Below, piece after piece: positions 8,913-17,716 of a stretch of DNA of 64,000 nucleotides. The stretch spans positions 29,807 through 93,806 of the forward strand of contig JARGOP010000011.1 in NCBI GenBank assembly GCA_029233965.1, written 5' to 3'. The DNA comes from Verrucomicrobiales bacterium. GTDB lineage: Bacteria > Verrucomicrobiota > Verrucomicrobiia > Verrucomicrobiales > DEV007. A program made the translations under genes and the position numbers. Each line of letters begins with the position of its first letter. Positions within the stretch are counted from its first letter, which is position 1. The notes under the pieces were generated by a model, which saw only the letters and a program-made list of their open reading frames with translations, made no database searches and had not been told where the DNA came from.

Positions 8913-9098
8913 AGGAAAAGTCAGAGAGGAGTAGGGCTCGTGCGCGGTTGCGAACGGCTCAGGATGGTGAGGAAAGAGCGGAATTCCACGATTTAGTTAA
9001 GAAAACTGGAGTTTTAATTATTCTGTAATGAAGAGAATTCGGGATCTTTTCGAGGGGGTGCCCCCTGCTTGTCCTACCCCTCCGGTTAAGGTGCTCTC

Positions 9099-9491
9099 AT
9101 GAATCAAAGATCTAAGCCGATTCCTTCCAAAGGTCCGAGCCCTCTGATTGGGGCACAAACTCTCAATAACTCGCGTTGTGAAGCGAAACCGGGTTCAACA
9201 ATCAGCGAACTTCCGCTCAAACATGAGCTGGTGGAACTATGCAGCGAGATTGCCGGGGTTCTTCTGCGAGGGTATTCGGACGGAAAGTCGGGCCGCGCGG
9301 TGCGCCGTCTCATCGTGAGTGGTCTCATTGAGAAGATGAAATGTGATGCTCCGCAGGCTCAAAGTCTCGTTGACTTGTCACTGGAGTTGATTCACCTCCA
9401 GGCCTATGGACGTTTTCGCAGCAACTCCCTGGAATTGAGCCTCCTTGTGGCCCGGGGCGGGGGAGCGCTTGGGGACCTGTCTTTGAATTAG
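9099..9491 (+). CDS. Hypothetical protein
   Basis: A 130-residue protein of unrecognised family. The first 45 residues look disordered. Residues 46-115 are predominantly helical with regularly spaced leucines (LKHELVELCSEIAGVLLRGY, then LVDLSLELIHLQ) and many basic residues. There is no signal peptide or membrane segment. It has its own upstream gap of about 190 bases and is convergent with pspA. Its coding status rests on frame length, the ATG start and plausible amino-acid composition. Confidence 0.5.
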   Translation: MNQRSKPIPSKGPSPLIGAQTLNNSRCEAKPGSTISELPLKHELVELCSEIAGVLLRGYSDGKSGRAVRRLIVSGLIEKMKCDAPQAQSLVDLSLELIHLQAYGRFRSNSLELSLLVARGGGALGDLSLN

Positions 9492-9513
9492 ACGCGGGTT
9501 TCCCGGGCGGGAA

Positions 9514-10251
9514 TCACATCGTCTTTTCGTCCTCGGTGGCTGGAGTTCCGTCTCCTGCCTCACTTTCGCTCTCCAGAACGATACCGGATTCGGCGGCAAA
9601 ATCGGCGAGCGCCAGCTCTTCGAGGGCGCTGCGTTCCGCCTCCATCATGGTGAGATCGGATGTATCGATGCTGTCCTTCGCGACACGGGCTCGCCCTTTC
9701 GCTTCTTCGCGTTCCTCGCGAACGATCTCTTCGAGACGGTTGAGAGTGTCGCCGGCACCGCCGATTTCATTGATCATCCCGGCAGCCATTTCATTGAGCT
9801 CGGCGGTTGCTTTCGCGATGCGGGTTTCGTCGATCCCCCGCTTCAGGGATTCGATCTTCTCACGCGCAGCGGTGACGGCGATATCGCGGGCCCGCTTCAA
9901 TTCTTCGTACGTTTTCTCCGCGTCTTCCAGTTGATCAACGTTCCCGGCGTGGTCTTCCTTCAGCTTTTGCAGCCGGAGGGCATACTCGCCGGCCAGCTTT
10001 CTGTTCCCCGCTTTGAGATGGGCTCCCGCTTTTGCGGTGAGTTCACGGATCTCTTTTGTTTCCCGCTCGACCTGGGAAATGAGCCGTTCACAGAGCCCGG
10101 CATGAGCGGCGAGGCCTTTGTTGTATTCAGAAATCTGCTTCCTCAAATTCTCTTTCTCTACATCGAGAAGGGCTTCGGGATTTCTCCTTTCCAGATCTGA
10201 AACAAAGAGTCCGAAAAAGCCGCGGATGAGATTGCCGATACGTTTAAACAT
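9514..10251 (-). CDS. pspA: Phage shock protein A (PspA/IM30 family)
   Basis: A 245-residue, almost wholly helical coiled-coil protein with the PspA N-terminal amphipathic helix (MFKRIGNLIRGFFGLFVSDL) that inserts into stressed membranes. Long heptad-containing helices follow (QVERETKEIRELTAKAGAHL, and the segment from YEELKRARD onward). PspA/Vipp proteins form ESCRT-III-like assemblies that protect the inner membrane and the proton motive force. No pspF, pspB or pspC gene is nearby, so regulation is not the enterobacterial type. The upstream region holds a pair of near-identical 11-base direct repeats. The acidic tail after residue 215 is a lineage extension. Confidence 0.9.
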   Translation of the reverse strand: MFKRIGNLIRGFFGLFVSDLERRNPEALLDVEKENLRKQISEYNKGLAAHAGLCERLISQVERETKEIRELTAKAGAHLKAGNRKLAGEYALRLQKLKEDHAGNVDQLEDAEKTYEELKRARDIAVTAAREKIESLKRGIDETRIAKATAELNEMAAGMINEIGGAGDTLNRLEEIVREEREEAKGRARVAKDSIDTSDLTMMEAERSALEELALADFAAESGIVLESESEAGDGTPATEDEKTM

Positions 10252-10253
10252 GG

Positions 10254-10297
10254 TGTGACAGTGGTAGAAGTGTTGGGTTCGTTTATTGTGACACTGG
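10254..10297. repeat. Two 11-base direct repeats upstream of pspA
   Basis: TGTGACAGTGG at 10254-10264 and TGTGACACTGG at 10287-10297 differ at one position and start exactly 33 bases apart, about three helical turns. They lie between the divergent pspA and uracil-DNA glycosylase genes, directly upstream of the pspA start. The spacing suggests a protein binding on one face of the DNA, but no regulator can be named. Confidence 0.4.
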
Positions 10298-10400
10298 TCG
10301 AAATGAAATCAAAAGGGATAAACGGTGAATCTACGATTACAAAAATCCGCCTTTTTTGTTTTTGCGGGTGGCTCTGACGGGAAGGTTGGTTAGACTGGTG

Positions 10401-11330
10401 ATGATGTCCGGCAAACACCCTGTCTCCCTTGCTCTTGGAGCGCTCTCAGAAATTCTGGAGCGGGAGAAATTGCGTGGGAAAACTCACCTCGCGATGAGAG
10501 AGGAGACCGCTAAAACGCTCAACGAAATGCCGATGAGTTTCATGATGGCCTCGCAGAAGGCCCGAATTCAAACGGTGCCTGCAGCGGCTCCTGCGTCTGC
10601 GACGGCGAAACTGCCAGGGAAGGATGCGGAATCGCCTGCTCCGGCGGACGGAACCTCCCCGGTTCCGGAGCGAACCGAGGCGTGGGCTCGAAAGGAGTTG
10701 AATGCAATTTTCAAAGAGGTGAAGTCCTGCGAAGTCTGCCGTTCCCTGGGGACTCTCCGGGAAACGGTTGTTTTCGCGACCGGGAATCCGATGGCTGATC
10801 TCATGTTCATCGGGGAGGCTCCGGGTGCCGAGGAGGAGAAGGAGCGGAAGCCGTTCGTTGGCCCCGCAGGACAGAAGCTTACCCGGATCATCAAGGCGAT
10901 GGGGCTGAGTCGCGAGGAGGTTTACATTTCCAATATCGTAAAATTTCGTCCGAAGAAAGGTGACGGCCGGTTCCAGGGGACATCCAACCGCAAGCCTGAT
11001 CCGACCGAAATAGAGGCCTGCATTCGCTTCCTTCGCCGGGAGATCGCAGTGGTTGCTCCGAAGATAATCGTAGCCCTGGGCGCGACCGCAGCTGAGGGAC
11101 TGCTGCAAAGAGGTGGCCCCATTTCGAGCCTCCGGGAGCAGACGCATGAATTTGCCGGTGTCCCCGTGGTCGTTACGTATCACCCCAGTTTTCTTCTCAG
11201 GCAGGAGAGTGAACCCGATGCGGAAAAAGCGAGGGCCTCCAAGCGGAAGGTGTGGGAAGATATGTTAAAAGTCATGGAGCAACTTGGAATGCCCGTGAGC
11301 GAAAAGCAGCGCGGATTCTTTTCGAAATAA
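10401..11330 (+). CDS. Uracil-DNA glycosylase, family 4-like
   Basis: A 309-residue protein with a roughly 100-residue N-terminal extension, partly low complexity, then a family 4 UDG domain that removes uracil from DNA. Motif A is [20 protein letters not shown] and the C-terminal motif is [10 protein letters not shown]. The family binds a 4Fe-4S cluster through four cysteines. Cys110 and Cys113 (CEVC) and Cys207 (EAC) are present, but the position usually read KCRP is KFRP here (Phe182), so one ligand seems missing. An ATG at 10401 or 10404 is the likely start. It is divergent from pspA and 13 bases before the next gene, so probably cotranscribed with it. Confidence 0.88.
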   Translation: MMSGKHPVSLALGALSEILEREKLRGKTHLAMREETAKTLNEMPMSFMMASQKARIQTVPAAAPASATAKLPGKDAESPAPADGTSPVPERTEAWARKELNAIFKEVKSCEVCRSLGTLRETVVFATGNPMADLMFIGEAPGAEEEKERKPFVGPAGQKLTRIIKAMGLSREEVYISNIVKFRPKKGDGRFQGTSNRKPDPTEIEACIRFLRREIAVVAPKIIVALGATAAEGLLQRGGPISSLREQTHEFAGVPVVVTYHPSFLLRQESEPDAEKARASKRKVWEDMLKVMEQLGMPVSEKQRGFFSK

Positions 11331-11343
11331 AAGAGAGACAGTG

Positions 11344-12144
11344 ATGTCGAAAGAGGAAAGTGACGGTTCAACCGGGGAATCTTCGCCGAAAATGAGTAAT
11401 GGAGCCCGTGTCTTCTGGGTCTTTATCGTCCTGATCATTTCCGGCCTGATCGGTTTCCTTTCCTTCCTCTGGCTTGGAAAGCAGGGGATCGACTCAACGA
11501 CGGGAGCGGTGGTCGAGATCGTGAAAGCGTTCAAGCCGGAAGAGGTCGTGCAGACGTTTGACGAATGGAGGACCCTGGAAGCGAGCGGGACGGAAGGCAA
11601 TATTCTTGAGGTGGCGACAGCTACCTCCACGGAGCGGTTCACGAGAAAGACGAACCTGGAGATGTTCGGGAAAACCTTGCCATTGGGGACGACGGTTTCG
11701 GAAATTTCCGTCCCCGCGACCTACCGCTACTATATTGATCTGAATGACGACTGGTTTGTGACCACCGACGGTTCAAGGCTGCTGGTTCTCGCACCGAAAA
11801 TTCGTCCTTCGCTCCCGGTTGCTTTTGACACGGCGAAGGTGCAAAAGAAAAGTCAGGCGGGTTGGGCGCGATGGGACGGGGACGAAAATATGGAGGAGTT
11901 GGAGAGGACAATCACTTCGCGTCTGGCCGTACGGGCTTCGGATGACTCTTCACTCAAGAAAATTCGTGAAGCGAGCCGCGAGCCGGTCGCGAAGTTTGTG
12001 CAATCCTGGCTTCTCTCCCGGGAAGCCTGGGGCGATGCCAAATTCGAGGAAATCTCGGTGATGTTTGAGGGCGAGGACGCAGCCCTCTCTTCGATGCCTC
12101 CGGTGCTGCGACATCTCGAGGATCCGGCCGAAGTTGCCCCGTAG
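11344..12144 (+). CDS. Membrane-anchored protein, weakly DUF4230-like
   Basis: A 266-residue protein with a short cytosolic N-terminus, one transmembrane helix (about residues 25-46) and an extracytoplasmic domain. The segment TYRYYIDLNDDWFVTTDG followed by LLVLAPKIRPSLPVAFDT resembles the DUF4230 pattern, but I hold this only tentatively. No catalytic residues are evident. It follows the glycosylase gene by 13 bases on the same strand and ends against the convergent gene at 12145. Function unknown. Confidence 0.65.
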   Translation: MSKEESDGSTGESSPKMSNGARVFWVFIVLIISGLIGFLSFLWLGKQGIDSTTGAVVEIVKAFKPEEVVQTFDEWRTLEASGTEGNILEVATATSTERFTRKTNLEMFGKTLPLGTTVSEISVPATYRYYIDLNDDWFVTTDGSRLLVLAPKIRPSLPVAFDTAKVQKKSQAGWARWDGDENMEELERTITSRLAVRASDDSSLKKIREASREPVAKFVQSWLLSREAWGDAKFEEISVMFEGEDAALSSMPPVLRHLEDPAEVAP

Positions 12145-13119
12145 CTACTCGATCGACTCCAGTCCTGTTTCGTCAGCGGGAGTTCCGACCAGAAGACGGT
12201 CCCGGAGTTCGCGCACTTTGAGGATGCTTTCCGAGGCGCTGCCGGCATCGCTCCCGGTGAGCGATGAGTTTGCAAAAGGATTGTTCGCGCCCCATTTTTT
12301 CCAGGGGCCGTCAGGGACCTCGTCGAGATCGACAAATCTCCAGTCAACCGTTCCATACCCGCCTCCAAACCCGAGATAGTCACGGACCGCAGGCGAAACA
12401 TCGAGTCCGGCGGCCCGGTTTTTCGTCGTTTTCGGGCGGGCGTCACCGAAAACGTAGTTCCAGTCATCGGTCTCGAAAGGACCGACGTCTTCCCACTGGG
12501 CATAGCAAATCTTGTCCCGCTTCCGAATCGCGACCCAACGTCCTTTGAGGACGGTGCGACCGCTGCGATAGAATGATTTTTTAAACCACGGAATCATAGC
12601 CCTCGCAGAAGCCTTTGTTCCGGTTCGGGTGATATCGTTGTAGGGCAGGGCGAAGTAAAACGGGTTTTGACCGGGAGTGAAGGCCTTGGGAATGTATCCA
12701 TCCCGTGCTGAAGGACTGGGATTGTCGTAGCCCCCGAAATTCGCAGTCCAGCGCCGGTCCCAGGCACTGACGGTATTGGGAGTTGGATTGTTCGCCGTCG
12801 GGAGTTCGCCAATCCAGAACACGGTAGTGGTGATGTTCCGCTTCCAGGGAAAGCGCGTGTAGACGCTTCTCGGCTGGGTCGGGGCAAAAACTCTCGGGAG
12901 GTTCGAGGTCGGTCGTGAAACGGGAAGTGCTCCGGGGAGCAGGTGCTGTGAACCCGGGGCATTCAGCGGGCGAATGACTTCGATCCCGTCCGCCTCTTCG
13001 TCACCGGACAAGGAAACTCCGACAGGACTCACGGAGGTGGCCTGGAACGTCTGGGCATTCAGCGCGGGAATGAAACCAGCGCAGACATTCAAAATCAGGG
13101 GGAGAAATCTAGGAGGCAT
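12145..13119 (-). CDS. Secreted protein with an RlpA-like segment, function unknown
   Basis: A 324-residue protein with a signal peptide (residues 1-22, ending ALNAQ). The central region around YAQWEDVGPFETDDWNYVFG and the later GLDVSPAVRDYLGF recall the double-psi barrel of RlpA-type peptidoglycan proteins. There 'VGPF' and 'DLSPAAFR'-like motifs occur, but the match is loose and catalytic activity is not claimed. The start is an ATG with AAGGTG five bases upstream. It is convergent with the DUF4230-like gene without any gap and divergent from the pseudopilin gene. Confidence 0.6.
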   Translation of the reverse strand: MPPRFLPLILNVCAGFIPALNAQTFQATSVSPVGVSLSGDEEADGIEVIRPLNAPGSQHLLPGALPVSRPTSNLPRVFAPTQPRSVYTRFPWKRNITTTVFWIGELPTANNPTPNTVSAWDRRWTANFGGYDNPSPSARDGYIPKAFTPGQNPFYFALPYNDITRTGTKASARAMIPWFKKSFYRSGRTVLKGRWVAIRKRDKICYAQWEDVGPFETDDWNYVFGDARPKTTKNRAAGLDVSPAVRDYLGFGGGYGTVDWRFVDLDEVPDGPWKKWGANNPFANSSLTGSDAGSASESILKVRELRDRLLVGTPADETGLESIE

Positions 13120-13295
13120 TCTGACACCTTAGAGAACGAATAGGACGACACTTTGTTGGCGTTGCCTTCTGAGACTAGCACATTATTGCAGCCGGTGAAT
13201 CCGAAAAGAGTAAAATTCCAACTTTTCTGTAACCACTGAAAATTTTAACAGGATTCGCGATTTGAACAACCTGACGGCGGAATGTTTTTTGAATC

Positions 13296-13325
13296 TTGAC
13301 GAAAAACCTCGCCCGTTGATATGAT
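13296..13325 (+). promoter_or_regulatory. Sigma70-like promoter of the pseudopilin gene
   Basis: TTGACG at 13296-13301 and TATGAT at 13320-13325 are separated by 18 bases. The -10 element ends 29 bases before the pseudopilin ATG, leaving a short leader. Both hexamers are close to consensus and lie in a locally AT-rich 235-base intergenic region. Confidence 0.6.
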
Positions 13326-13354
13326 TTTCGTTTAAAACCTCCCTTCCCCTTACC

Positions 13355-14197
13355 ATGAAAACTTCCCTCCATCGAATTCGAACCTTGAAGGCAATGACCC
13401 TTCTGGAGCTCTTGATCGTCATTGCGATTCTTGGAGTGCTGATGGCTATTCTGGTCCCCAGTCTAAGCAAGGGCAAAGAGATGGCCGTTGCATTGCAGAA
13501 CACGTCCAATCTCCGGCAAATCGCGGTGGCGACCATTACCTGGGCTGCAGATAACGGAAGTAAGCTGCCTTCGCCAGAGTATCCCGGTGGCATCGACGTT
13601 CCTTCCAGCTCGACCCCGGATAAATATTTCCCGGAGTACTGGGATATCGGAGAGACTGGGCTTTGGATTGACGGTGTCGTTTTCGCGCACATGTACATTG
13701 CCGAGCAGGCGCGTCGTGAAGAGGATGCTCAGCAATCCGGAAGCAATTATGCAGAGACAAGCGGATATGAATTCGATGAAATGGGGACTCATTTGAAGAA
13801 CACTCTATTTGTGAACACACGATCTGTGACCCAGGATCCGGAGGAGCAGGATTTTCATAAGCATAGTTATGCGATGAACGCGAACCTGCAGTACGACCGG
13901 ATCTATGATCAGGTTCCGAGCGACGATCCCTATCTCACGGAGAAGACCCTTTCCAATCTGGTCCACGCCCCCCGCGCCATGCTCTACATTGAGTGCGCCG
14001 AACCGAACGTCGTTCGGTTCGAAGACCGCGAAGCGATTATAGAAACCGGTGTGGAACGCTGGGGGGAGAATAAAAAAATCATCACTGCGTTCCTGGATGG
14101 ACACGCGGAAAGAATCCTTCCGAGTGATATCCCTGAAGAAGAACCGGACGGACAGGACCGCGATTCAAGCCGCTTCTGGCGCGGTGTCGATCCTTGA
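13355..14197 (+). CDS. Type II secretion/type IV pilin-like pseudopilin
   Basis: A 280-residue protein with a basic leader, a prepilin cleavage region (LKAMTLLELLIVIAILGVLM) and the hydrophobic N-terminal helix shared by class III pseudopilins. It contains E at mature position 5, as required for assembly. The usual Gly before the cleavage site is Ala and the first mature residue is Met rather than Phe. The C-terminal domain ends in IITAFLDGHAERI, the segment common in the Verrucomicrobia/Planctomycetes pseudopilin-like families with a 'DGH' motif. These occur in many paralogues, and the secretion machinery is not in this window. Confidence 0.85.
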   Translation: MKTSLHRIRTLKAMTLLELLIVIAILGVLMAILVPSLSKGKEMAVALQNTSNLRQIAVATITWAADNGSKLPSPEYPGGIDVPSSSTPDKYFPEYWDIGETGLWIDGVVFAHMYIAEQARREEDAQQSGSNYAETSGYEFDEMGTHLKNTLFVNTRSVTQDPEEQDFHKHSYAMNANLQYDRIYDQVPSDDPYLTEKTLSNLVHAPRAMLYIECAEPNVVRFEDREAIIETGVERWGENKKIITAFLDGHAERILPSDIPEEEPDGQDRDSSRFWRGVDP

Positions 14198-14199
14198 AG

Positions 14200-14826
14200 T
14201 CAATTTTCCGCAGGAGGATTCGCCTTGTCGTATGCCTCCTTCACCAGCTTTCTCGCCTCGCTGACGGCGAAGGTGCAGGCTTCGGTGCAGATCACAGGAA
14301 TGCTTTTCATCCCCGGCTTCAAACGGCTCACGGGGGCTTCATTGCTGATTGGCCACGCGATTTTCCGAAGGCATCCGGCAGAGCAGGTGTCCCGCATGAT
14401 TTGATTCGCCATCTGGTCGGTGATCGATCCTGCGAACCGGTACATGCCCGTTTGTCGATCGAGCGTGTCCCGCAGAGGAGTGGGATGATGCGTTCCGCGA
14501 TGGTAGGCGATCCAGGTGGCAAAAACCCCGGGATAAATGCAGTCGAGGCGTTTCAGAAACTCAGCGGCTGAATCGGTCGAAGTCTTCCATCCTCCTTTGA
14601 GAGTTGGCGCTGTCTTGAGAGGGCGATATTCCTTGTTTGCATCGAACTTGGCGATCTCGCGCAACCCGGCGAGGGACTCAACCGGTGTGAGTGTCTCTGA
14701 CATTTCCAGGTCTGCACGATGGCAGGCCATAAAGACTCCATTCCCGTCCCTGGAAAGGTGGAGTTCCCCGAAGAAGCGGGATTCGTTTGCAGGGAGGAGT
14801 GCCTCCAGTTCTTCAGCGAGATTCAT
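14200..14826 (-). CDS. DR2241-like 4Fe-4S protein partnered with CbiX
   Basis: A 208-residue protein with two Cys pairs, CSAGC and CTEAC, in its C-terminal half, a plausible 4Fe-4S ligand set. The overall pattern (MNLAEELEALLPANESRFFG, then ACHRADLE and YHRGTHHP) resembles the extra domains found in Deinococcus DR2241, where they are fused behind a CbiX chelatase. Here they form a separate protein whose start overlaps the CbiX stop by four bases, indicating a coupled two-subunit version. The cluster may regulate or support metal insertion into sirohydrochlorin; this is inference from the DR2241 precedent. Confidence 0.7.
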   Translation of the reverse strand: MNLAEELEALLPANESRFFGELHLSRDGNGVFMACHRADLEMSETLTPVESLAGLREIAKFDANKEYRPLKTAPTLKGGWKTSTDSAAEFLKRLDCIYPGVFATWIAYHRGTHHPTPLRDTLDRQTGMYRFAGSITDQMANQIMRDTCSAGCLRKIAWPISNEAPVSRLKPGMKSIPVICTEACTFAVSEARKLVKEAYDKANPPAEN

Positions 14827-15638
14827 GAGAGATAGTGTTCGTCGAAGTAGGCGACTTGATCAATAATGACTTGCGCGAGCGAGGGATCGGTTCCGATCGC
14901 GGACGAGTAGTAGAGGGTGCGATCTCCAAAGTGATAGGGGTTCTGTCGGAAAACCTCCCGCTGGCTCGCTGCCTCGGTGATCTCTTTTTCAATCCCCAGA
15001 AGCACCGGAATATCCTGATAACTGTGCAGGGCATCGGCAATGAAAAACGGGACGACGACGACGGTGGGAGCGTCGGTCAGCGTTCTCCAGTCGGCAATGA
15101 AAGGGGCCTCCTCCATGTAGGCATCGAGCACTTCGGCGAATGGCTCACCCTTCTTCTTGATTGCTTCGACCTGGTCGGTGATGGCTTCCGTGGATTTCTT
15201 ATTCAAATTGGTCCCGTGTCCGACAATGATGAGAGCGGTTTCTTCGATTTTCACCCCCTCATCGATGATCTCGTAGGCCCGTTTGATGAGAAGGTCGGTC
15301 ATCGTCGCGTGAATGCCGACCGGATCACAGTAGTGGACGGTGCGGTTGCCGTGGCGGGTGGTATGGCCCTCCAATTCCAGCTCTCTCGGCAGAACCTGAC
15401 GCGTGAAATAACCCTCGGAGATGAAATTGGGCACCACGTAGACCTCGGCTTCCTCGATCATGGGCCAGACCTGACGAAAGCTGGGTTCCTCCTTCCAAAA
15501 GGCGCAGTGAACGCTGCGGAATTGACCGGTCGCAGCGATCGCGTCGGCATGTTCCCAGGATGGCTGGGCGGAATCGGGATTCTCCGTCGAACCATGTCCG
15601 AGGATCAAAAGGGCGCTGTCGGGCTTGGATACTGGCAT
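14823..15638 (-). CDS. cbiX: Sirohydrochlorin chelatase, two-domain CbiX type
   Basis: A 271-residue chelatase that inserts cobalt or iron into sirohydrochlorin on the way to cobalamin or siroheme. Two homologous halves are visible. The first begins LLILGHGSTEN with a metal-binding His, followed by VYVVPNFISEGYFT. The second begins LIIVGHGTNLNKKS, followed by VVVPFFIADALHSYQDIP, which keeps the second His. It is cytosolic, with no His-rich tail. It precedes the Fe-S partner gene with a four-base overlap. No other cobalamin or siroheme gene is present in the window, so the metal cannot be assigned. Confidence 0.88.
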   Translation of the reverse strand: MPVSKPDSALLILGHGSTENPDSAQPSWEHADAIAATGQFRSVHCAFWKEEPSFRQVWPMIEEAEVYVVPNFISEGYFTRQVLPRELELEGHTTRHGNRTVHYCDPVGIHATMTDLLIKRAYEIIDEGVKIEETALIIVGHGTNLNKKSTEAITDQVEAIKKKGEPFAEVLDAYMEEAPFIADWRTLTDAPTVVVVPFFIADALHSYQDIPVLLGIEKEITEAASQREVFRQNPYHFGDRTLYYSSAIGTDPSLAQVIIDQVAYFDEHYLS

Positions 15639-15736
15639 CGTGAATTTTACGGCGAGCGAAAGAGGAGAGACGCAAACTCTTCTGCGTCTTTATTTAAGTT
15701 TACTAAACTATCAAACAAAATTAAGATATCGGCGAA

Positions 15737-16321
15737 ATGCTTCGCCCCACACCATACGGCCTCATCATCGTCCTGTTGATCTCTTTTTGCGGGCTGTCCA
15801 TCGCGGACGATCGCAATGGTGCGATCTCTTCACTGAAGCGATTTGCCGCGTCGGAGCACCTTGAGAAGGGGGAAGCCATTTTGGGACTGGTTGGGTTCTA
15901 CGGCGATCCCGCGCCGCCCCAGTGGTTGATCCTGACAACCTTCGAGGAGAAACCCGGCATCCTCAGGGAAGCGGTTTTTGCGAGAGGAAACGTGGTCGCG
16001 CAGCGCAAGTTCAAGGTTCTCCCGGGGCAGGATCTTCCTCATATTCCGGTGCAGATTGAAGCTCTGCGGATTGATTCTGCGAAAGCTTTCATTGTTGCGG
16101 AGCGTGCCGCCGTAGAGAAGAAGGCGGCCTTCGATTCCGTTCACTACCAATTGCGCTGCCGTGAGGCGGGGCAGGAGCCGGTCTGGATGCTGAGTCTCAT
16201 CAATTCATCGCAGGTTGCCGTCGGCGTGGTCTACATTTCGGCGGTCTCTGGAGAGGTAATCCGGGAATCATGGCCTCTCTTGCAGAAAGAAAAGTTCGCG
16301 TCGCCGCGTTCGGAAAGCTGA
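15737..16321 (+). CDS. Secreted protein of unknown function
   Basis: A 194-residue protein with a signal peptide (hydrophobic residues 8-22, likely cut after SIA). The mature part is a mixed alpha/beta domain of about 170 residues: QWLILTTFEEKPG, then the basic patch VVAQRKFKVLPGQ and YQLRCREAGQEPVWMLSLIN. The pattern of a tryptophan-containing beta hairpin repeated once might indicate a PepSY-like or NTF2-like fold, but I cannot assign it. It is convergent with the PhoX gene. Confidence 0.6.
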   Translation: MLRPTPYGLIIVLLISFCGLSIADDRNGAISSLKRFAASEHLEKGEAILGLVGFYGDPAPPQWLILTTFEEKPGILREAVFARGNVVAQRKFKVLPGQDLPHIPVQIEALRIDSAKAFIVAERAAVEKKAAFDSVHYQLRCREAGQEPVWMLSLINSSQVAVGVVYISAVSGEVIRESWPLLQKEKFASPRSES

Positions 16322-16330
16322 ATCCCGGCT

Positions 16331-17716
16331 TCAGACGAAGGGACCGGTCACGGCAAAGGTGATGCCGGGATTCTGGATGCTCACAAAAAGCGTCGTCCCA
16401 TCGGGACTGAAGCAGACTCCGGCGAGCTCGCCTTCGCTGGCGCGGTTCCGGGCAAAGGTGAACATTTCCCCGTCGCGAGTCACACCCCGGAGCTTATTCG
16501 TGCCGGAAGTGTCCTCGCAAATGTAGAGATGACCGTTCGGGGCGACGGTGATGTTATCCCCGTGGTTGAGCAGGTCGGTGTTGTTTGGCTCGAGGTAGAG
16601 TTCGAGTTCACCGGGGGCTGAGGATTCCTCTGCGGTTCCCTCATGGGGACTGGGGAAGTATCGGAAAATCTGTCCGAGCAGTTTTGCTCCGCCGTCAGTG
16701 CAGGCCCAGTAAATGCTCTCCTCTCCGACCTGCGCAGCGCTGCCATACCACATCCCTTCTGCGCGGGAGAAAATAACGGCTCCCTTGTCGGTCGCCTGAA
16801 GCCGGAGGTCATCCTTCGGTGAGGTGACGTCGTCCAGTGTAACCCACTCGACCGCGACTCGTTTTCCGATGGGGAAAGAAGCCTTTCCGCCGGGCCAGTT
16901 CCGGGTGTCGTGCTCACCGGCTTCTTTGATCTTGAGCGCTTCGAGCGTTCCCCCTTTGGCGAGTTTGCCCGGCTCATCGGGGATGAAACGATAGATCACT
17001 CCATCGTTGCGATCTTCGGTGAGATAGACGATTCCGGTGCCTGGATCGACCGCGACTGCTTCATGACGGAAACGTCCCATCGCTTTGAGAGGAACGGGGT
17101 CCGCCAGTTTCGATTTGGCGGAGGCGGGGACGTCGAAGGCATAGCCGTGGAAAGCGCCCCACTGGCTCGTCATGTCGGACGGTTCTTCGCAGGTGATCCA
17201 GGAATTCCACGGAGTCGGTCCACCGGCACAGTTTCGATCTGTCCCGATGAGGGAGAGATACTGATTCGTAATTTTCCGCGTCTTCAGGTTGTAGACGATC
17301 GTGGTGGTTCCGCCAACGAAGGGCTGGGCACCGAATCGACCGGGGTCATACACCTGCTCCGGCGAAATTCCCTCCGGCAGGCGTGAGTTGTCTTCGAAAG
17401 GACCCATCTTGAATCCGGTGTGTCCGATCTCATGGTTCCGGATCAAAGCGACTTGGTTCTTCCCAAGAGCAAGCGCAGCCATGCCATCGGGCTGTCCCGG
17501 AACGAGAAAGCCGTCGTTCATGCGATCGCCGGTGCGGGACAGGACCTGATACTGAAAGCCTTTCGGCAGATCGAAGAGACCGTCAGGATCTTTGATCAAC
17601 TCTCCGTAACTGAATTGGTCGTCCGCCTGCAGGTTGCCGGAGAGAAAGTGATTCAATCCAAGAAAGCCGGAGGTGACAGCTGCGGAATGGTTCAGGAAGG
17701 AGCGTCTTGAGTGCAT
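16331..17716 (-). CDS. TAT-exported PhoX-family phosphatase (DUF839)
   Basis: A 461-residue protein starting with a twin-arginine signal (HSRRSFLNHSAAV), so it is exported folded, as PhoX needs for its Fe/Ca cofactor. The family segments ALIRNHEIGHTGF, GPTPWNSWITCEEP, GRFRHEAVAVDPGTGIVYLT and the late FSPDGTTLFVSIQNPG beta-propeller strand are all present. PhoX enzymes hydrolyse phosphate monoesters, although many DUF839 members are uncharacterised. The ATG at 17716 starts the TAT signal exactly; a longer in-frame start at 17755 is less likely. It is divergent from the sulfhydrylase gene. Confidence 0.87.
   Translation of the reverse strand: MHSRRSFLNHSAAVTSGFLGLNHFLSGNLQADDQFSYGELIKDPDGLFDLPKGFQYQVLSRTGDRMNDGFLVPGQPDGMAALALGKNQVALIRNHEIGHTGFKMGPFEDNSRLPEGISPEQVYDPGRFGAQPFVGGTTTIVYNLKTRKITNQYLSLIGTDRNCAGGPTPWNSWITCEEPSDMTSQWGAFHGYAFDVPASAKSKLADPVPLKAMGRFRHEAVAVDPGTGIVYLTEDRNDGVIYRFIPDEPGKLAKGGTLEALKIKEAGEHDTRNWPGGKASFPIGKRVAVEWVTLDDVTSPKDDLRLQATDKGAVIFSRAEGMWYGSAAQVGEESIYWACTDGGAKLLGQIFRYFPSPHEGTAEESSAPGELELYLEPNNTDLLNHGDNITVAPNGHLYICEDTSGTNKLRGVTRDGEMFTFARNRASEGELAGVCFSPDGTTLFVSIQNPGITFAVTGPFV

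Noticed and set aside
10252..10400. Sigma54 promoter for pspA.
   Set aside because: No GG and GC elements at the required spacing were found on the minus strand.
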